Assembly: GCA_038207155.1 (NCBI GenBank)
Contig: JBBRAB010000023.1
Location: 8,847-72,846 of the forward strand
Direction of reading: 5' to 3'
From: FEN-1139 sp038207155
GTDB lineage: Bacteria; Myxococcota_A; Polyangia; Polyangiales; Polyangiaceae
Length of the DNA: 64,000 bases
Shown: positions 40,542 through 50,353 of the stretch, in pieces
How the letters are laid out: the number at the start of each line of letters is the position of its first letter
Numbering within the stretch: position 1 is the stretch's first letter
Translations under genes and position numbers: made by a program
Notes under the pieces: model-generated
What the model was told of the DNA's origin: nothing
Seen by the model: the letters and a program-made list of their open reading frames with translations, nothing else
The model's database searches: none

Positions 40542-43418
40542 TTAGCTGGACTGAGCCGCCTCCTCGACAGTGCTGCAGGTGCAGATCAGGTTGCGGTCTC
40601 CCGCCGCGTTGTCGATGCGCGCCACATAGGGGAAGAACTTGTGCTCGCGCGTGTGCGCGTCGGGGAAGGCGGCCTGCTCGCGACTATAGGAATGATTCCA
40701 CTCGGACGCAGTCACCGCGCGGGCGGTGTGGGGAGCATGCTTGAGCGGGTTGTCACTGCGGTCGGCACGGCCCTCCTCGATCTCTCGAATCTCCTGACGG
40801 ATCGAGATCAAGGCGTCACACAGGCGATCGAGCTCTTGACGCGATTCGCTTTCCGTTGGCTCGATCATGAGCGTTCCGGGAACCGGGAAGCTCATGGTTG
40901 GCGCGTGAAAGCCGTAGTCCATCAGTCGCTTGGCGATGTCGTCGACCTCGATACCTGCAGTCTTTTTAAGCGCGCGCGCATCGATGATGAACTCGTGCGC
41001 GCACCAGCCGCCGGGGCCGGCGTAGAGCACCGGGTAATGAGGCGCGAGGCGCCTGGCCATGTAGTTGGCGTTGAGGATCGCGACGGCCGTTGCCCGTCGC
41101 AACCCGGCGGCGCCCATCAGGCGAATGTAGGCCCAAGCGATCGTGAGGATGATTCCGCTGCCGAAGGGCGCCGCAGACACCGCGCCGCTGCCCGGACCGT
41201 CCAAGGGATTGGCGGGGAGGTACGGTGCCAAGTGAGCTGCCACAGCGATCGGGCCCATGCCCGGACCACCGCCGCCGTGCGGCGTTGCGAAGGTCTTGTG
41301 GAGGTTGAGATGGCAGACGTCGGCGCCAAAATCCCCCGGGCGGCAGAGCCCCACCTGCGCGTTCATGTTGGCTCCGTCGAGGTAAACCTGCCCGCCCTGC
41401 GCGTGCACAATCTCGCACAAATTACGGATATTTTCCTCAAACACGCCATGCGTTGAGGGGTAGGTGACCATCAGCGCCGCGAGACGCTCCGCATGCTGCT
41501 CAGCCTTGCGGCGCAGATCGTTCAGATCGACGTTACCCGCCGCATCGCAGGCCACTGCCACGACGCGTAGGCCCGCCAGCACGGCACTTGCCGGATTGGT
41601 TCCGTGGGCGGAGACCGGGATCAGGCATACGTCGCGATGACCTTGGCCGCTAGCCGCGTGATAGGCGCGAATCACCAGCAGTCCGGCGTATTCACCCTGC
41701 GCGCCGCTGTTGGGCTGCAGCGAGATCGCGGCCATGCCGGTCACTTCGCCGAGCCAGCAGGACAGCTCGCCCAGCATCCGGCCGAGTCCGAGCGCATTGC
41801 TTGAGTCGGTGAAGGGGTGGAGCTGCGCGAACTCGGGCCAGGTGATCGGCATCATCTCGGCCGTCGCGTTTAGCTTCATCGTGCACGAGCCGAGCGGGAT
41901 CATCGCCGTGGTGAGCGAGAGGTCACGGCTCTCAAGCCGCTTGATGTAGCGCAGTAGCTCGTGCTCGGCGTGGTAACGCGAAAACACGGGTTGCTCGAGG
42001 AAGGGCGTCGCGCGCCGCAGGTTCGCGGGAATGGCGCTAACGACCGCGGGAGCCAGCTGTTCTGCTGACGGCAGGGCGGCTCCGTCGGGGGCGAACACTG
42101 ACCACAGATCACGCAGGTCGGCGAGCGTCGTCGGCTCTCCGAGCGTTATCCCGAGTGCGCCGGGTTGGTCCGAGCGAAGCTCAAGCCCGAGCTCACGCGC
42201 GCGCTCGAGACGGCGCTTTCGTTGCGGCTCGGCGAGCTCAATCCGTAGCGTGTCAAAGAAGGCATTGTGGGTGAGCTTGAGACCCAGCTGCTCGAGCCCG
42301 AGCGCCAACAGCTGCGTTTGGCCAGCAATGCGCTCGGCGATGCGCCGAATGCCGACGGGGCCGTGGTACACGGCATAAAAGCTCGCCACGATCGCGGGCA
42401 GCACCTGCGCGGTGCAGATGTTGCTTGTCGCGCGCTCGCGCCGAATGTGTTGTTCGCGTGTTTGCAGCGACAAGCGATAGGCGCGGTTGCCGGCAGCATC
42501 GCGTGAAACTCCCACGATTCTGCCCGGGATCAGGCGCTTGCATTCCTCACGGGTGGCAAGGTAGGCCGCATGCGGGCCGCCGTAACCCAGCGGCATGCCA
42601 AATCGCTGGGTGGAGCCGAGCGCGACGTCGGCGCCAAGCTCGCCGGGGGGCGTGAGCAGCGCGAGTGTCAGCAGGTCGGTTGCCATCGCCACCAGCCCGC
42701 CGACGGCGTGCACGGCGGCGATGAGCTCGCGTGGGTCCCAGACTCGCCCGTCGCTGCTCGGGTATTGCAGCAGGACGCCGCAGGGCTTCAGCGTTGAGGC
42801 GTCGAGCGTGGCCGGATCTCCGATCACGAGCTCGACGCCGGCCGCTTGTGCCCGAGTCTGAAGGACGGCAAGGGTCTGGGGGTGACAACCTTGGTCCGTG
42901 AAAAAGCAGCCATTCTGAGCGCTACTGAGGGCGCGACAGAGGGCCATGGCTTCAGCGGCGGCCGTGGCTTCGTCGAGCAGCGACGCATTGGCCAAAGCTA
43001 GTCCGGTCAGGCTGGTGACCGCGGTCTGGAAATTCAGGAGGGCTTCGAGCCGGCCCTGCGCAATCTCGGCCTGATAGGGCGTGTATTGCGTGTAGTAGCC
43101 AGGGTTCTCCAGCACGTTGCGCTGGATGACCGGCGGCAGCAGGGTCGGAACATAGCCGAGCCCGATGAAGCTGCGGAGAGGACGGTTTTCGCTGGCGCGC
43201 TGCCGAAGCTCTTGCAGGACTTCGTGCTCTGTCAGTCCCTCCGGAATGGCAAGCGCATGCGTAAAGCGAATCGTCCTTGGAACTGCCTGTTCGACTAGGT
43301 TCTCGAGACTCGAGAGGCCAAGGACACCCAGCATCGACTGGATATCCGTCTCGCGCGGGCCGAGGTGACGCGCGCAAAACTCGTCGGGCAGACTCCGCAG
43401 CTCATCGAGGGACGCCAT
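40542..43418 (-). CDS. gcvP: Glycine dehydrogenase (decarboxylating), P protein
   Basis: 958 residues, the single-chain form (E. coli 957). It decarboxylates glycine with pyridoxal phosphate and passes the aminomethyl group to the lipoyl arm of GcvH. Recognised text: RHLGPRETDIQSML, the first half ALLNFQTAVTSLTGLALANASLLDEATAAAEAM, the second half SCTMKLNATAEMMPITWPEF, the active Lys near 706 in LNLHKTFATPHGGGGPG, and the C-terminal NANYMARRL and FHAPTMSFPVPGTLMIEPTESE. gcvH ends at the same base where this gene begins (TGATG), so translation is coupled. It is the last of the gcvTHP operon. Confidence 0.98.
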   Translation of the reverse strand: MASLDELRSLPDEFCARHLGPRETDIQSMLGVLGLSSLENLVEQAVPRTIRFTHALAIPEGLTEHEVLQELRQRASENRPLRSFIGLGYVPTLLPPVIQRNVLENPGYYTQYTPYQAEIAQGRLEALLNFQTAVTSLTGLALANASLLDEATAAAEAMALCRALSSAQNGCFFTDQGCHPQTLAVLQTRAQAAGVELVIGDPATLDASTLKPCGVLLQYPSSDGRVWDPRELIAAVHAVGGLVAMATDLLTLALLTPPGELGADVALGSTQRFGMPLGYGGPHAAYLATREECKRLIPGRIVGVSRDAAGNRAYRLSLQTREQHIRRERATSNICTAQVLPAIVASFYAVYHGPVGIRRIAERIAGQTQLLALGLEQLGLKLTHNAFFDTLRIELAEPQRKRRLERARELGLELRSDQPGALGITLGEPTTLADLRDLWSVFAPDGAALPSAEQLAPAVVSAIPANLRRATPFLEQPVFSRYHAEHELLRYIKRLESRDLSLTTAMIPLGSCTMKLNATAEMMPITWPEFAQLHPFTDSSNALGLGRMLGELSCWLGEVTGMAAISLQPNSGAQGEYAGLLVIRAYHAASGQGHRDVCLIPVSAHGTNPASAVLAGLRVVAVACDAAGNVDLNDLRRKAEQHAERLAALMVTYPSTHGVFEENIRNLCEIVHAQGGQVYLDGANMNAQVGLCRPGDFGADVCHLNLHKTFATPHGGGGPGMGPIAVAAHLAPYLPANPLDGPGSGAVSAAPFGSGIILTIAWAYIRLMGAAGLRRATAVAILNANYMARRLAPHYPVLYAGPGGWCAHEFIIDARALKKTAGIEVDDIAKRLMDYGFHAPTMSFPVPGTLMIEPTESESRQELDRLCDALISIRQEIREIEEGRADRSDNPLKHAPHTARAVTASEWNHSYSREQAAFPDAHTREHKFFPYVARIDNAAGDRNLICTCSTVEEAAQSS

Positions 43419-43813
43419 CAGCGATCCGACTCCTCAACGAGCACGGCGTAGTCGGCGGGGCTGAGCAGCTCGCCCGCGCCCTCCGGTGCTAGGGCGATCA
43501 TCCAGGATTTATCCCAGGGATCCTCATTGACCCACTCGGGATGGTTGACGAGCTCCTCGTTGAGTCGCGTGACGCGACCGGCGATCGGCGAATAGAGATC
43601 GCTCAGCGTCTTGACGCTCTCGATCGTCCCGAACGCCTGATGGGCGCTGAGGACATCGCCGACCTTGACCGACAGATCGAGGAGCGTGATGTCCCCCAGC
43701 TGATCCACGGCGAAGGCGGAAATCCCGACCAGGGTCTCAGCTCCCTCAGACTTGGCCCACTCGTGCTCGCGGGTGTACTGTCGGTCGGCTCGGACCTCTT
43801 TGGCGTTCGACAT
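43418..43813 (-). CDS. gcvH: Glycine cleavage system H protein
   Basis: 131 residues, the lipoyl-carrier shuttle of the glycine cleavage complex. The lipoylated lysine is K68 in FGTIESVKTLSDL. Flanking text REHEWAKSEGAETLVGISAFAVDQLGDI and VNEDPWDKSWMI is diagnostic. The length is normal. It sits between gcvT (45 bases upstream) and gcvP (TGATG overlap) on the leftward strand. Confidence 0.98.
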   Translation of the reverse strand: MSNAKEVRADRQYTREHEWAKSEGAETLVGISAFAVDQLGDITLLDLSVKVGDVLSAHQAFGTIESVKTLSDLYSPIAGRVTRLNEELVNHPEWVNEDPWDKSWMIALAPEGAGELLSPADYAVLVEESDR

Positions 43814-43858
43814 CGCAGGGCTCCTTCTCGGGCGCGCAGGCGCCGCAAGGGGCGGTGC

Positions 43859-44968
43859 TTACCTCGCGATCGGGCGCTTGTAAAACGGCGTCAGCACGAC
43901 AAGGGCCTCGACGGCCTTTCCACGGCAATCGATCGTGAGTTTTGTGCCGACCGTGGCGTGCCCTACTGGCACATAGGCCAGCGCGATGTTCTTATTGAGT
44001 GTCGGGGCCGGCCCACCGGAAGTGACGCTTCCGAGTGAGTTGCCGGCGCTGTCGAGGACGCGATAGCCGTGCCGAGCGATGCCTCTGCCGAGCACCTCGA
44101 GTCCGACCAGCGTGCGACTGAGACCTGCGGCGCGTCGACTCAGCAGCGCTTCGCGCCCGATGAATGGCCCCTTGTCGAGCTTGACGGTCCAGGCCAGTCC
44201 CGCCTCCAAGGGATGCGTCGTCTCGTCGATCTCGTTGCCATAGAGCGAGAGTCGTCCTTCGAGACGAAGCGTGTCGCGCGCTCCAAGCCCGATCGGCTCG
44301 AGTCCCGAGGTCTTGCCTGTCTCGAGTAGGGCGAGCCACAGCTCAACCAGGTCAGCCGCGGCGCAGACGATCTCGACGCCGTCTTCGGCGGTGTAGCCCG
44401 TGCGGGCGATGGTGACCGCCTTACCTGCTAGCGGTCCGTCGCCAAAACCAAAGCGGGGCAACGCCTCAGCCCAGCTGGCCCCCAGAGCCCCCAGAATCTC
44501 AAAGGCTTTGGGTCCTTGCAGCGCTAGCAGTCCGGTCTCGGGGCTGCGGTCGCTCAGCGTCGCTCCAGCACCGAGCTCCGCCTGAAACTGGCCGACGATC
44601 TTGGCTCGATTCGAGGCGTTGCAGACCACGAAGATGTGCTCTGCCGAGCGGCGATACACGATCAAATCGTCGAGGATTCCTCCGTCCTCACGACAGCAGC
44701 AGGTGTAGAGCGCGCGACCTTCGGCTAGAGGCTGGAGCGCATTGGTGATCAGTCGATCGACCGCCGACAGCGCTTGCGGACCGACCACGTCGAGCCGACC
44801 CATGTGCGAGACGTCGAACAGGCCCGCCCGTCGACGCACCGCCTCATGCTCGGCCACGATGCCTCGGTACTGCACGGGCATGTGCCAACCCGCGAAGGGC
44901 ACGAGTCGCGCTCCGAGGCGTTGGTGTTCGGCGTGAAGGGGCGTCTGGAGGCACTCTGTCTGGTCCAC
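43859..44968 (-). CDS. gcvT: Aminomethyltransferase (glycine cleavage T protein)
   Basis: 369 residues from GTG 44968. It transfers the aminomethyl carbon from GcvH to tetrahydrofolate and releases ammonia. Text typical of the family: LHAEHQRLGARLVPFAGWHMPVQY, FDVSHMGRLDVVGPQALSAV, DDLIVYR, GLLALQGPKAFEIL, RTGYTAEDGVEI and DTLRLEGRLSLYGNEID, then the C-terminal barrel with GPFIGREALL and SVTSGGPAPTLNKNIALAYVP. It is the first gene of gcvTHP. The leader upstream was checked for a glycine riboswitch without success. Confidence 0.97.
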   Translation of the reverse strand: MDQTECLQTPLHAEHQRLGARLVPFAGWHMPVQYRGIVAEHEAVRRRAGLFDVSHMGRLDVVGPQALSAVDRLITNALQPLAEGRALYTCCCREDGGILDDLIVYRRSAEHIFVVCNASNRAKIVGQFQAELGAGATLSDRSPETGLLALQGPKAFEILGALGASWAEALPRFGFGDGPLAGKAVTIARTGYTAEDGVEIVCAAADLVELWLALLETGKTSGLEPIGLGARDTLRLEGRLSLYGNEIDETTHPLEAGLAWTVKLDKGPFIGREALLSRRAAGLSRTLVGLEVLGRGIARHGYRVLDSAGNSLGSVTSGGPAPTLNKNIALAYVPVGHATVGTKLTIDCRGKAVEALVVLTPFYKRPIAR

Positions 44969-45245
44969 TGCCCCTGGCTATCACCGATGGCGTGAGGGCT
45001 CAACCGAGGCACAGCGAGGGCGGCGTGATGACCCGCCGCTCAACTGCCTCGGGGCCCCTGGCCCAGCGCTCACAAGGCTTGTGGCCGCACAGGTCCGGAC
45101 AATCACAGCGCGGTCGTCTGGCTCGCCCCTCGTTTTGGGGTGGTTCGGCGTGGAAACAGGCGGCGCGGGCTCGATTGGAGCCCGGGCGCTCGGCCACCTG
45201 TCGGAAACGGGCTGGATGGCCCCAGACCATGTTACCGTCGGCGAC

Positions 45246-46013
45246 GTGTCTCGCGGCCGCGTCCTCATCATAGAAGCAGACGAGTGGGTCACCACTCTCT
45301 TGTCAAAGTTCCTCGCCGATGCGGGGTACGAACTCGAGGTGGCGACGACCGCGCGCTCGGGGTTTGACCGCGCGGTGGCTGCGGCGCCCGATCTCATCTT
45401 GGCGGACGTCATCCTGCCAGACATCGACGGCTTCTGGGTCACACGTCGTATCCGCGCCGAAAAAACCAAGCTCGCTTCGACTCCGATTCTTCTGGTGTCT
45501 CAGCAGGACGACCACAACGTGCGCACGGAAGCTCTCGCGCTTGGGGCCGATGTCTTTTTGGCGGCACCATTTCGCCACGAAGAGGTGATCGCCCAGCTCG
45601 ACGCGTTGATGGGGCTTGCGCAACGCATGAGAGCCAAGCGCGATTCGATTCACACCGATCCAGGCTCGGGCGTCAGCACTGCGTTTCAAGGGGATTTGGC
45701 TCAGATCACGATTCCGACCATGCTCACCATGCTGGAGATGGAACGCCGAACGGGCAAGATGATGGTCCGCAGTCCCGGCAAGCCCGACGTCACGATCGAG
45801 CTGCTGGAAGGAGGCATCGTCTCGACTCGGCTTGGAAAGCTTGAGCGTGAGCCCATCTCAGTGATGCGTGAGGTGGTCACCTGGACGCGCGGGAAGTACA
45901 CCTTTGAACCGTCGCGAGCCAAGGAGGACGCCCGCGTGCGGCGCCCGATTGGGATGCTGCTGCTCGAGGCGATGCGCCTCAATGACGAGTCGTCGCACCG
46001 CGGCCTCTCCTGA
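45246..46013 (+). CDS. Response regulator with receiver and PATAN (DUF4388) domains
   Basis: 255 residues from GTG 45246. ATG 45216 is a valid alternative, with a longer leader. The receiver domain has VLIIEADEW, phospho-acceptor D54 in LILADVILPDIDGF, and LLVSQQ. The usual Lys-Pro before the last strand reads AAPF, so the conserved lysine is missing. The second half is a DUF4388/PATAN domain (FQGDLAQITIPTMLTMLEMERRTGKMMV, IELLEGGIVSTRLGKLE, VMREVVTWTRGKYTFEP), common in myxobacterial and cyanobacterial (PatA) regulators. No DNA-binding part is present, so output is via protein contacts. It is convergent with the pilus-associated lipoprotein (13 bases). Confidence 0.88.
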   Translation: MSRGRVLIIEADEWVTTLLSKFLADAGYELEVATTARSGFDRAVAAAPDLILADVILPDIDGFWVTRRIRAEKTKLASTPILLVSQQDDHNVRTEALALGADVFLAAPFRHEEVIAQLDALMGLAQRMRAKRDSIHTDPGSGVSTAFQGDLAQITIPTMLTMLEMERRTGKMMVRSPGKPDVTIELLEGGIVSTRLGKLEREPISVMREVVTWTRGKYTFEPSRAKEDARVRRPIGMLLLEAMRLNDESSHRGLS

Positions 46014-46026
46014 CCACCGGCCCGCG

Positions 46027-46557
46027 CTACTGCATCGACTTCGGGTCGAGCGGGTTGCCGCGCGTGTCGTAGCCGGCGGCACGCCAGCGAGCAGCATCGT
46101 CGACAAGTCGCTCAACCGGCGCGGGCGGCGGCGTGACGTCGTAGACACCAAACAGGGTCTGCGGCGCCTGATTGGTCAGCACCACGCGGAAGCGCTTGCC
46201 CGGAGGCGCGCGATGAATCGTCACGTCGCCAAAGACCAGGCTGCGTCCTTCGAGCGAGCCCGTACCGAGTTCGGCATGGCGTCGAAGGTATTTTACCAGA
46301 TCGTCTAGCTGGATTTCTCCCTCGAAATGCGCCGAATCCGTGAAGCGTGCACGCTGTCGCATCCCGTCAGGGAGCGGCAGGCCAAAGGCCGTGAGTTGAC
46401 TGAGCGCCAACTCCCCGGGGGCCAGTCGATCCACTGGAACGGCCGAGCCCGCAGGCGTCGCGCTTGCCACGCTCGGCTTTGGTGGCTCACGGCGGCAGCC
46501 CGCCGCGCCAAGCAGTGGCACGAGACAGGCTGCGAGCAGCAGCTTGGTATACGTCAT
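46027..46557 (-). CDS. Lipoprotein coupled to PilY1 (possible pilotin-like)
   Basis: 176 residues with a lipoprotein signal ending at Cys21 (VPLLGAAGC). The short Pro/Ala-rich spacer is followed by a domain with PGELALSQLTAFGLPLPDGM and EIQLDDLVKYLRRHAEL, then a beta-rich part (RSLVFGDVTIHRAPPGKRFRVVLTN). The family is not known to me. The start codon overlaps the pilY1 stop by 4 bases (ATGA), so the protein is made with PilY1. A small outer-membrane-anchored lipoprotein at the end of a minor-pilin operon might help secretion or surface display of PilY1. This is inference. Confidence 0.8.
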   Translation of the reverse strand: MTYTKLLLAACLVPLLGAAGCRREPPKPSVASATPAGSAVPVDRLAPGELALSQLTAFGLPLPDGMRQRARFTDSAHFEGEIQLDDLVKYLRRHAELGTGSLEGRSLVFGDVTIHRAPPGKRFRVVLTNQAPQTLFGVYDVTPPPAPVERLVDDAARWRAAGYDTRGNPLDPKSMQ

Positions 46558-49500
46558 TCGAGGACCGCCGCCCAGGAATCAAGGCGCGGACTGCTGTCGG
46601 GGGCGGGCAGCCCAATCGTCAGCGCCGACACGCCGACGCTGCCGGCTGACGCGCTCTTTCCGACCTGCATCACAAGCTGGTAGGACGCGGGGGTGACGCT
46701 CGAGAGCGGCGAGTGGCTCGCTGTACCGAACACCGGATCGTTGACGAGTGCGCCGGACGGATCCGTGCAGCTCGGTACCTGCGCGACACTCACCCCAAAG
46801 ATAATGCCCTTGTTCGCCAGTAGGGTACTGGTCTGCGAGTAATACTGCACCTTGGTGGTGGCCGTCGCCGAGCCGTTTTCGGGAAGCCAGGCCTTGCCTC
46901 CGCGGGAAAGTCCGGAGTTAGCACCCGAGGTTGAGGTGCTAGCCGAGGAATCGAGCTGTGCATATTGCATCCCAAACACGCGACTATCACCCGACGAGCA
47001 AACAGAGGCGCCCGAGGACGAATTCGGGGAGAAGGTCGAGAAATAGAGGCCCTTGGCAAACAAGGTCAACGGTCCCGCGACGCGCTCGCCACCCTGGAAC
47101 TCATAGAACCAATTCACCTTGGTCGTGTAGGTCCAGGTTCCACCGAAGGTGGCAGGGGGCACCAGGTTTTCCGTCGCTGAATAGACGTAGTTCTTCATCG
47201 CGGAAACGGCGTTGAGCTTCTCCTGGTCGCCCGTGGAAAATGCGACGACCACCGCTCCGACATCGTCGGTTGACACCACCGGTGGGGTCGAGATGGGCTG
47301 TCCCGTGAAGGCCGAGGTCTCGCCCCAGAAAGCGTCGTGGAACAGGTCCATGCTCCAGTTGTCGGGATTGGTCGACGACAGATCGACCCGCCAGAGCGTG
47401 CCATCGCGATCGCCCACAAACACGCGATCCGCGATAGCGCCCGCCCAACCCGGGTAGGCCACCGGTTGCCCGGTGATCGGTGAGTCGATGTTCACTACAC
47501 GAACCTTTGAGGAGAGGGCCGCCGCGACTTCACTCGAGGCGCGTCGGAAGGTCCGGATGATCTGACCATTATCGAGCCGAACGATCGTTAGAGAACGACC
47601 CGCCACGGCTGACCCCAGATAGCAGGGAAGATTACTGCGGACGCCGAAGGTCGAATCGACCTTGGTTGTCCAATTGCCCGAGCGTGCACAGCTGGTCGCA
47701 GTCCCAGGAGCCTGTCCGTCACCGCCGGGCAGGATCGCGACGGCGACTTCGCGCGCCGAGCTATTGACGTCCGGCTTCAGGTAGAGGGTCGTGATGGCTG
47801 GAGTGGTGCCGCTCGTGCCAAAGAGAGCGCCTCCCGCGCTGTCGGTCGTGACCTGCCAGAGGAATTTCGGGCCCGTCACCGGATCGGTAACGTCCAGCGC
47901 AAAGTAACCGCCGCGTGCGCCGCCAAACCCTTGAACGAGAATCGAACGCCAGCTGGCGCTCGACCCCGCAAAGTCGTCGAGCCGTCGCTCGAACATGGTC
48001 TTGCCGCTCCCGGAATCGGTGTAGGCCGGGACGTCACGCAGCACCGGCGCACCGTCGAGCAGGATGGAGTGAACATTGGGGTATTCGGACGGGACCAACG
48101 GAAGTACCGCCGGAGGAATGAAGGCCCAGAGCTCGTTGTTCCCCAGCGCCTTGACCGTGAAGGTGTCCGTCGCGTCGTTCGGAGCCACCTTGAAGGCGTG
48201 CAGGAGACCGTCATTGGTCGACGCGTACAGCATGGTCGGGCGGGTTTTCCACGTCGACATGAACTGCTGATAGGTCTGGTCGCGAATCGACTCAAAGGGC
48301 CGATTGGCGACCGCGGGGGTCGAATGGAAAATATCTCCAACGAGATTGCACTTGGAGAGCGTGGTAGTGCCGCCCGAGGTAGTGGACACGCAGCGCGACA
48401 CGCCCTCGGTGTTGCGTCCCCCCACGAGCCAAGTGAGATAGCGGTCACGGCACTGCGAATCAGTCAAGCCCGAGCTGACACAATCATTGGTCGGCATCTT
48501 GAGGGCAGCGGGTGAGACGGCGGCCGCGAACGAATTGACCCCACCGGTTCGGAGTGCTCCGCTGCGCAGCCCACTACCATCGTCCACCGAGAGTTGGGGC
48601 CGGATGCTCCGTTCCGACTGAACCAGACCTGTGGCGATATCGGCATCAGCTTCGACGGTGTAGAACTTGCGCGCGAGCCCGCTCTGAGAGTTCACATTGG
48701 CAACAAAGTCGTCACCGTCGGCCGCCGAGATGGTCTTGAGTTGGGGTAGGAAGGTGCCGGTACCCGTATCCTTCTCGCACACGTAACGCTGGCGCTGCAG
48801 CACGCCCGTCCAGAGACCGCCATTGCCAGCGGTCGGAAGGAACGACGAGAAAAAGCGAAACGCGGCCGAGCCCGCCGCGGAGCCCGTCGCCTGAGAGAAT
48901 ACCGGCAGCGTGCGGCTCGCGGTGCTTGAGGCGACCTTTGAGAACACGTCGGACAGCGCTGAGCGGAGGTCCTCGGGACGATCCGCGAAATACGCCTTCT
49001 CTGTGCCGCCCTCGAGCGCGATCTTGTTCATGTTGCAGCAAGCCTGCAGGTCCCGATTGGTGGGCTCCGAGGCGCACTGCGCATCAGTGAGGTTTTTGCA
49101 GTCGAAATCGACTCCGCCAACTTTGACCTGTGACACGGCGAAACCAATCACGAAGGTCTTGACCTGCAGGTTGGCGTTCGGCGGATTGAGATTCAGGTCA
49201 TGGGCGATATCGGCGGGTGTCTGGTACGGGCACTTGCCGGCGGTGTGTCCTGCGGTGACCGCCTTGGCGCAGTCGGGTCGCAGATCGTTGTTCGGTTCGC
49301 CGTCTGTTAGCAAGATGACGTAGTTGCGCCGACAACCCGCCGTGACGTACGGGTCGTCCTTGGGTCCGAACTTGATTGACGGATCAACATTGTCATCGCT
49401 GTTGTCGAGCCAGAAAAACGAGCGCGCATCATCAAGCATGCCGGCGATCGGCGTTGAGCCGTAGGGGCGCGTCGCCAGCAGGATCTTCTGGATGTCGGTG

Positions 49501-50330
49501 TTGTGGGCACGCAGCGCAGCACCGTGGAGCACGGCGGGCGAGCCAAAGCTCACCATGCGGCCCTCCCAGGGGGGGGCGGCTGCATTTCGGGCACCGACCT
49601 CCCATGGGCTGGCCACGGCGCAGTCAAGCGGGTTGCCGGTCGCGTAGTTCGGAAAAAAATAGCTCCAGGCGCCAGCGACTCCCTCGCCGTAATTCGCGAT
49701 CTTGCCAGCTACGCCCGTCCGGGCGTCGGTTTTCGGGTCAAACGTCATGAGCCCGAAGCGAATGGCCTGGTCGAAGTTGTCAATCAGACCGTCCTTGACC
49801 TGAACATCATCGAAGGTCAGTCCGCAGGCTTGCGTGACGTCGGTGTAGCGCCCGAGTTTGATTCCGTCCGAGAGGAACGCGTAGGCATTGGTGGGATCGA
49901 CCGAGCCGGGGGTCGGCGTACAAGTCCCGCTGATCGCGCGATGGTAGTACTCGGCGCTGGCGGCATCGATGTAGTCGATGGGTGGCTGAGTCCCGCCGAG
50001 CTTGAACTCCTGAAGGAAAGCGTTGGAGTTGCGCGCAACGCGCTGGCAGCTGTAGTCCTTGATCGTCCCTGTCAGAACCTCAACTAGGTTGATCCAGCGA
50101 CTGCGCTCACCAGCGGGGTTTGGCGTGCCGGCAACGCAAGTCGGGTAGTTGGGCTTGGCGGGCCGAGGAACCTCGGTCTTGTACTCCATTGAGCCCGATG
50201 AATCGACGAGCAGCAAGACGTTGGGCTCCGGAGGCTCAATGTCCGCCTGAGCGAGCGCGAGACTGGGCAGTCCCAGCGCGAGCAGGAATGCGGCGAGGCT
50301 AGTACCTGTGGAGCGGTGGAGTACGGGCAT
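46554..50330 (-). CDS. pilY1: PilY1-type tip adhesin of type IV pili
   Basis: 1258 residues from ATG 50330, behind gaggaaac. ATG 50357, which overlaps the upstream stop, would add 9 residues. A signal peptide (LAAFLLALGLPSLALAQA) precedes a von Willebrand A domain with the MIDAS motif DSSGS (LLLVDSSGSM) and a second strand with ILLTDGEPNND. The C-terminal beta-propeller has ASTNDGLLHAFKV and ADRVFVGDRDGTLWRVDL. In the canonical protein an EF-like Ca2+ loop, D-x-D-x-D-G, precedes this propeller strand; here the segment is AYPGWAGAIA and lacks those acids. PilY1 sits at the pilus tip and promotes pilus assembly and surface sensing. It is the fifth of six genes. Confidence 0.94.
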   Translation of the reverse strand: MPVLHRSTGTSLAAFLLALGLPSLALAQADIEPPEPNVLLLVDSSGSMEYKTEVPRPAKPNYPTCVAGTPNPAGERSRWINLVEVLTGTIKDYSCQRVARNSNAFLQEFKLGGTQPPIDYIDAASAEYYHRAISGTCTPTPGSVDPTNAYAFLSDGIKLGRYTDVTQACGLTFDDVQVKDGLIDNFDQAIRFGLMTFDPKTDARTGVAGKIANYGEGVAGAWSYFFPNYATGNPLDCAVASPWEVGARNAAAPPWEGRMVSFGSPAVLHGAALRAHNTDIQKILLATRPYGSTPIAGMLDDARSFFWLDNSDDNVDPSIKFGPKDDPYVTAGCRRNYVILLTDGEPNNDLRPDCAKAVTAGHTAGKCPYQTPADIAHDLNLNPPNANLQVKTFVIGFAVSQVKVGGVDFDCKNLTDAQCASEPTNRDLQACCNMNKIALEGGTEKAYFADRPEDLRSALSDVFSKVASSTASRTLPVFSQATGSAAGSAAFRFFSSFLPTAGNGGLWTGVLQRQRYVCEKDTGTGTFLPQLKTISAADGDDFVANVNSQSGLARKFYTVEADADIATGLVQSERSIRPQLSVDDGSGLRSGALRTGGVNSFAAAVSPAALKMPTNDCVSSGLTDSQCRDRYLTWLVGGRNTEGVSRCVSTTSGGTTTLSKCNLVGDIFHSTPAVANRPFESIRDQTYQQFMSTWKTRPTMLYASTNDGLLHAFKVAPNDATDTFTVKALGNNELWAFIPPAVLPLVPSEYPNVHSILLDGAPVLRDVPAYTDSGSGKTMFERRLDDFAGSSASWRSILVQGFGGARGGYFALDVTDPVTGPKFLWQVTTDSAGGALFGTSGTTPAITTLYLKPDVNSSAREVAVAILPGGDGQAPGTATSCARSGNWTTKVDSTFGVRSNLPCYLGSAVAGRSLTIVRLDNGQIIRTFRRASSEVAAALSSKVRVVNIDSPITGQPVAYPGWAGAIADRVFVGDRDGTLWRVDLSSTNPDNWSMDLFHDAFWGETSAFTGQPISTPPVVSTDDVGAVVVAFSTGDQEKLNAVSAMKNYVYSATENLVPPATFGGTWTYTTKVNWFYEFQGGERVAGPLTLFAKGLYFSTFSPNSSSGASVCSSGDSRVFGMQYAQLDSSASTSTSGANSGLSRGGKAWLPENGSATATTKVQYYSQTSTLLANKGIIFGVSVAQVPSCTDPSGALVNDPVFGTASHSPLSSVTPASYQLVMQVGKSASAGSVGVSALTIGLPAPDSSPRLDSWAAVLE

Positions 50331-50353
50331 AGTGTTTCCTCGCAGAGTCTGAG

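Noticed and set aside
44969..45245. Possible glycine riboswitch ahead of gcvT
   Set aside because: I looked on the minus strand for the conserved aptamer blocks (GGAGAG near the start, GCCGAAGG-like core, and the CUCAGGCAAAAGGAC type end) and found none.
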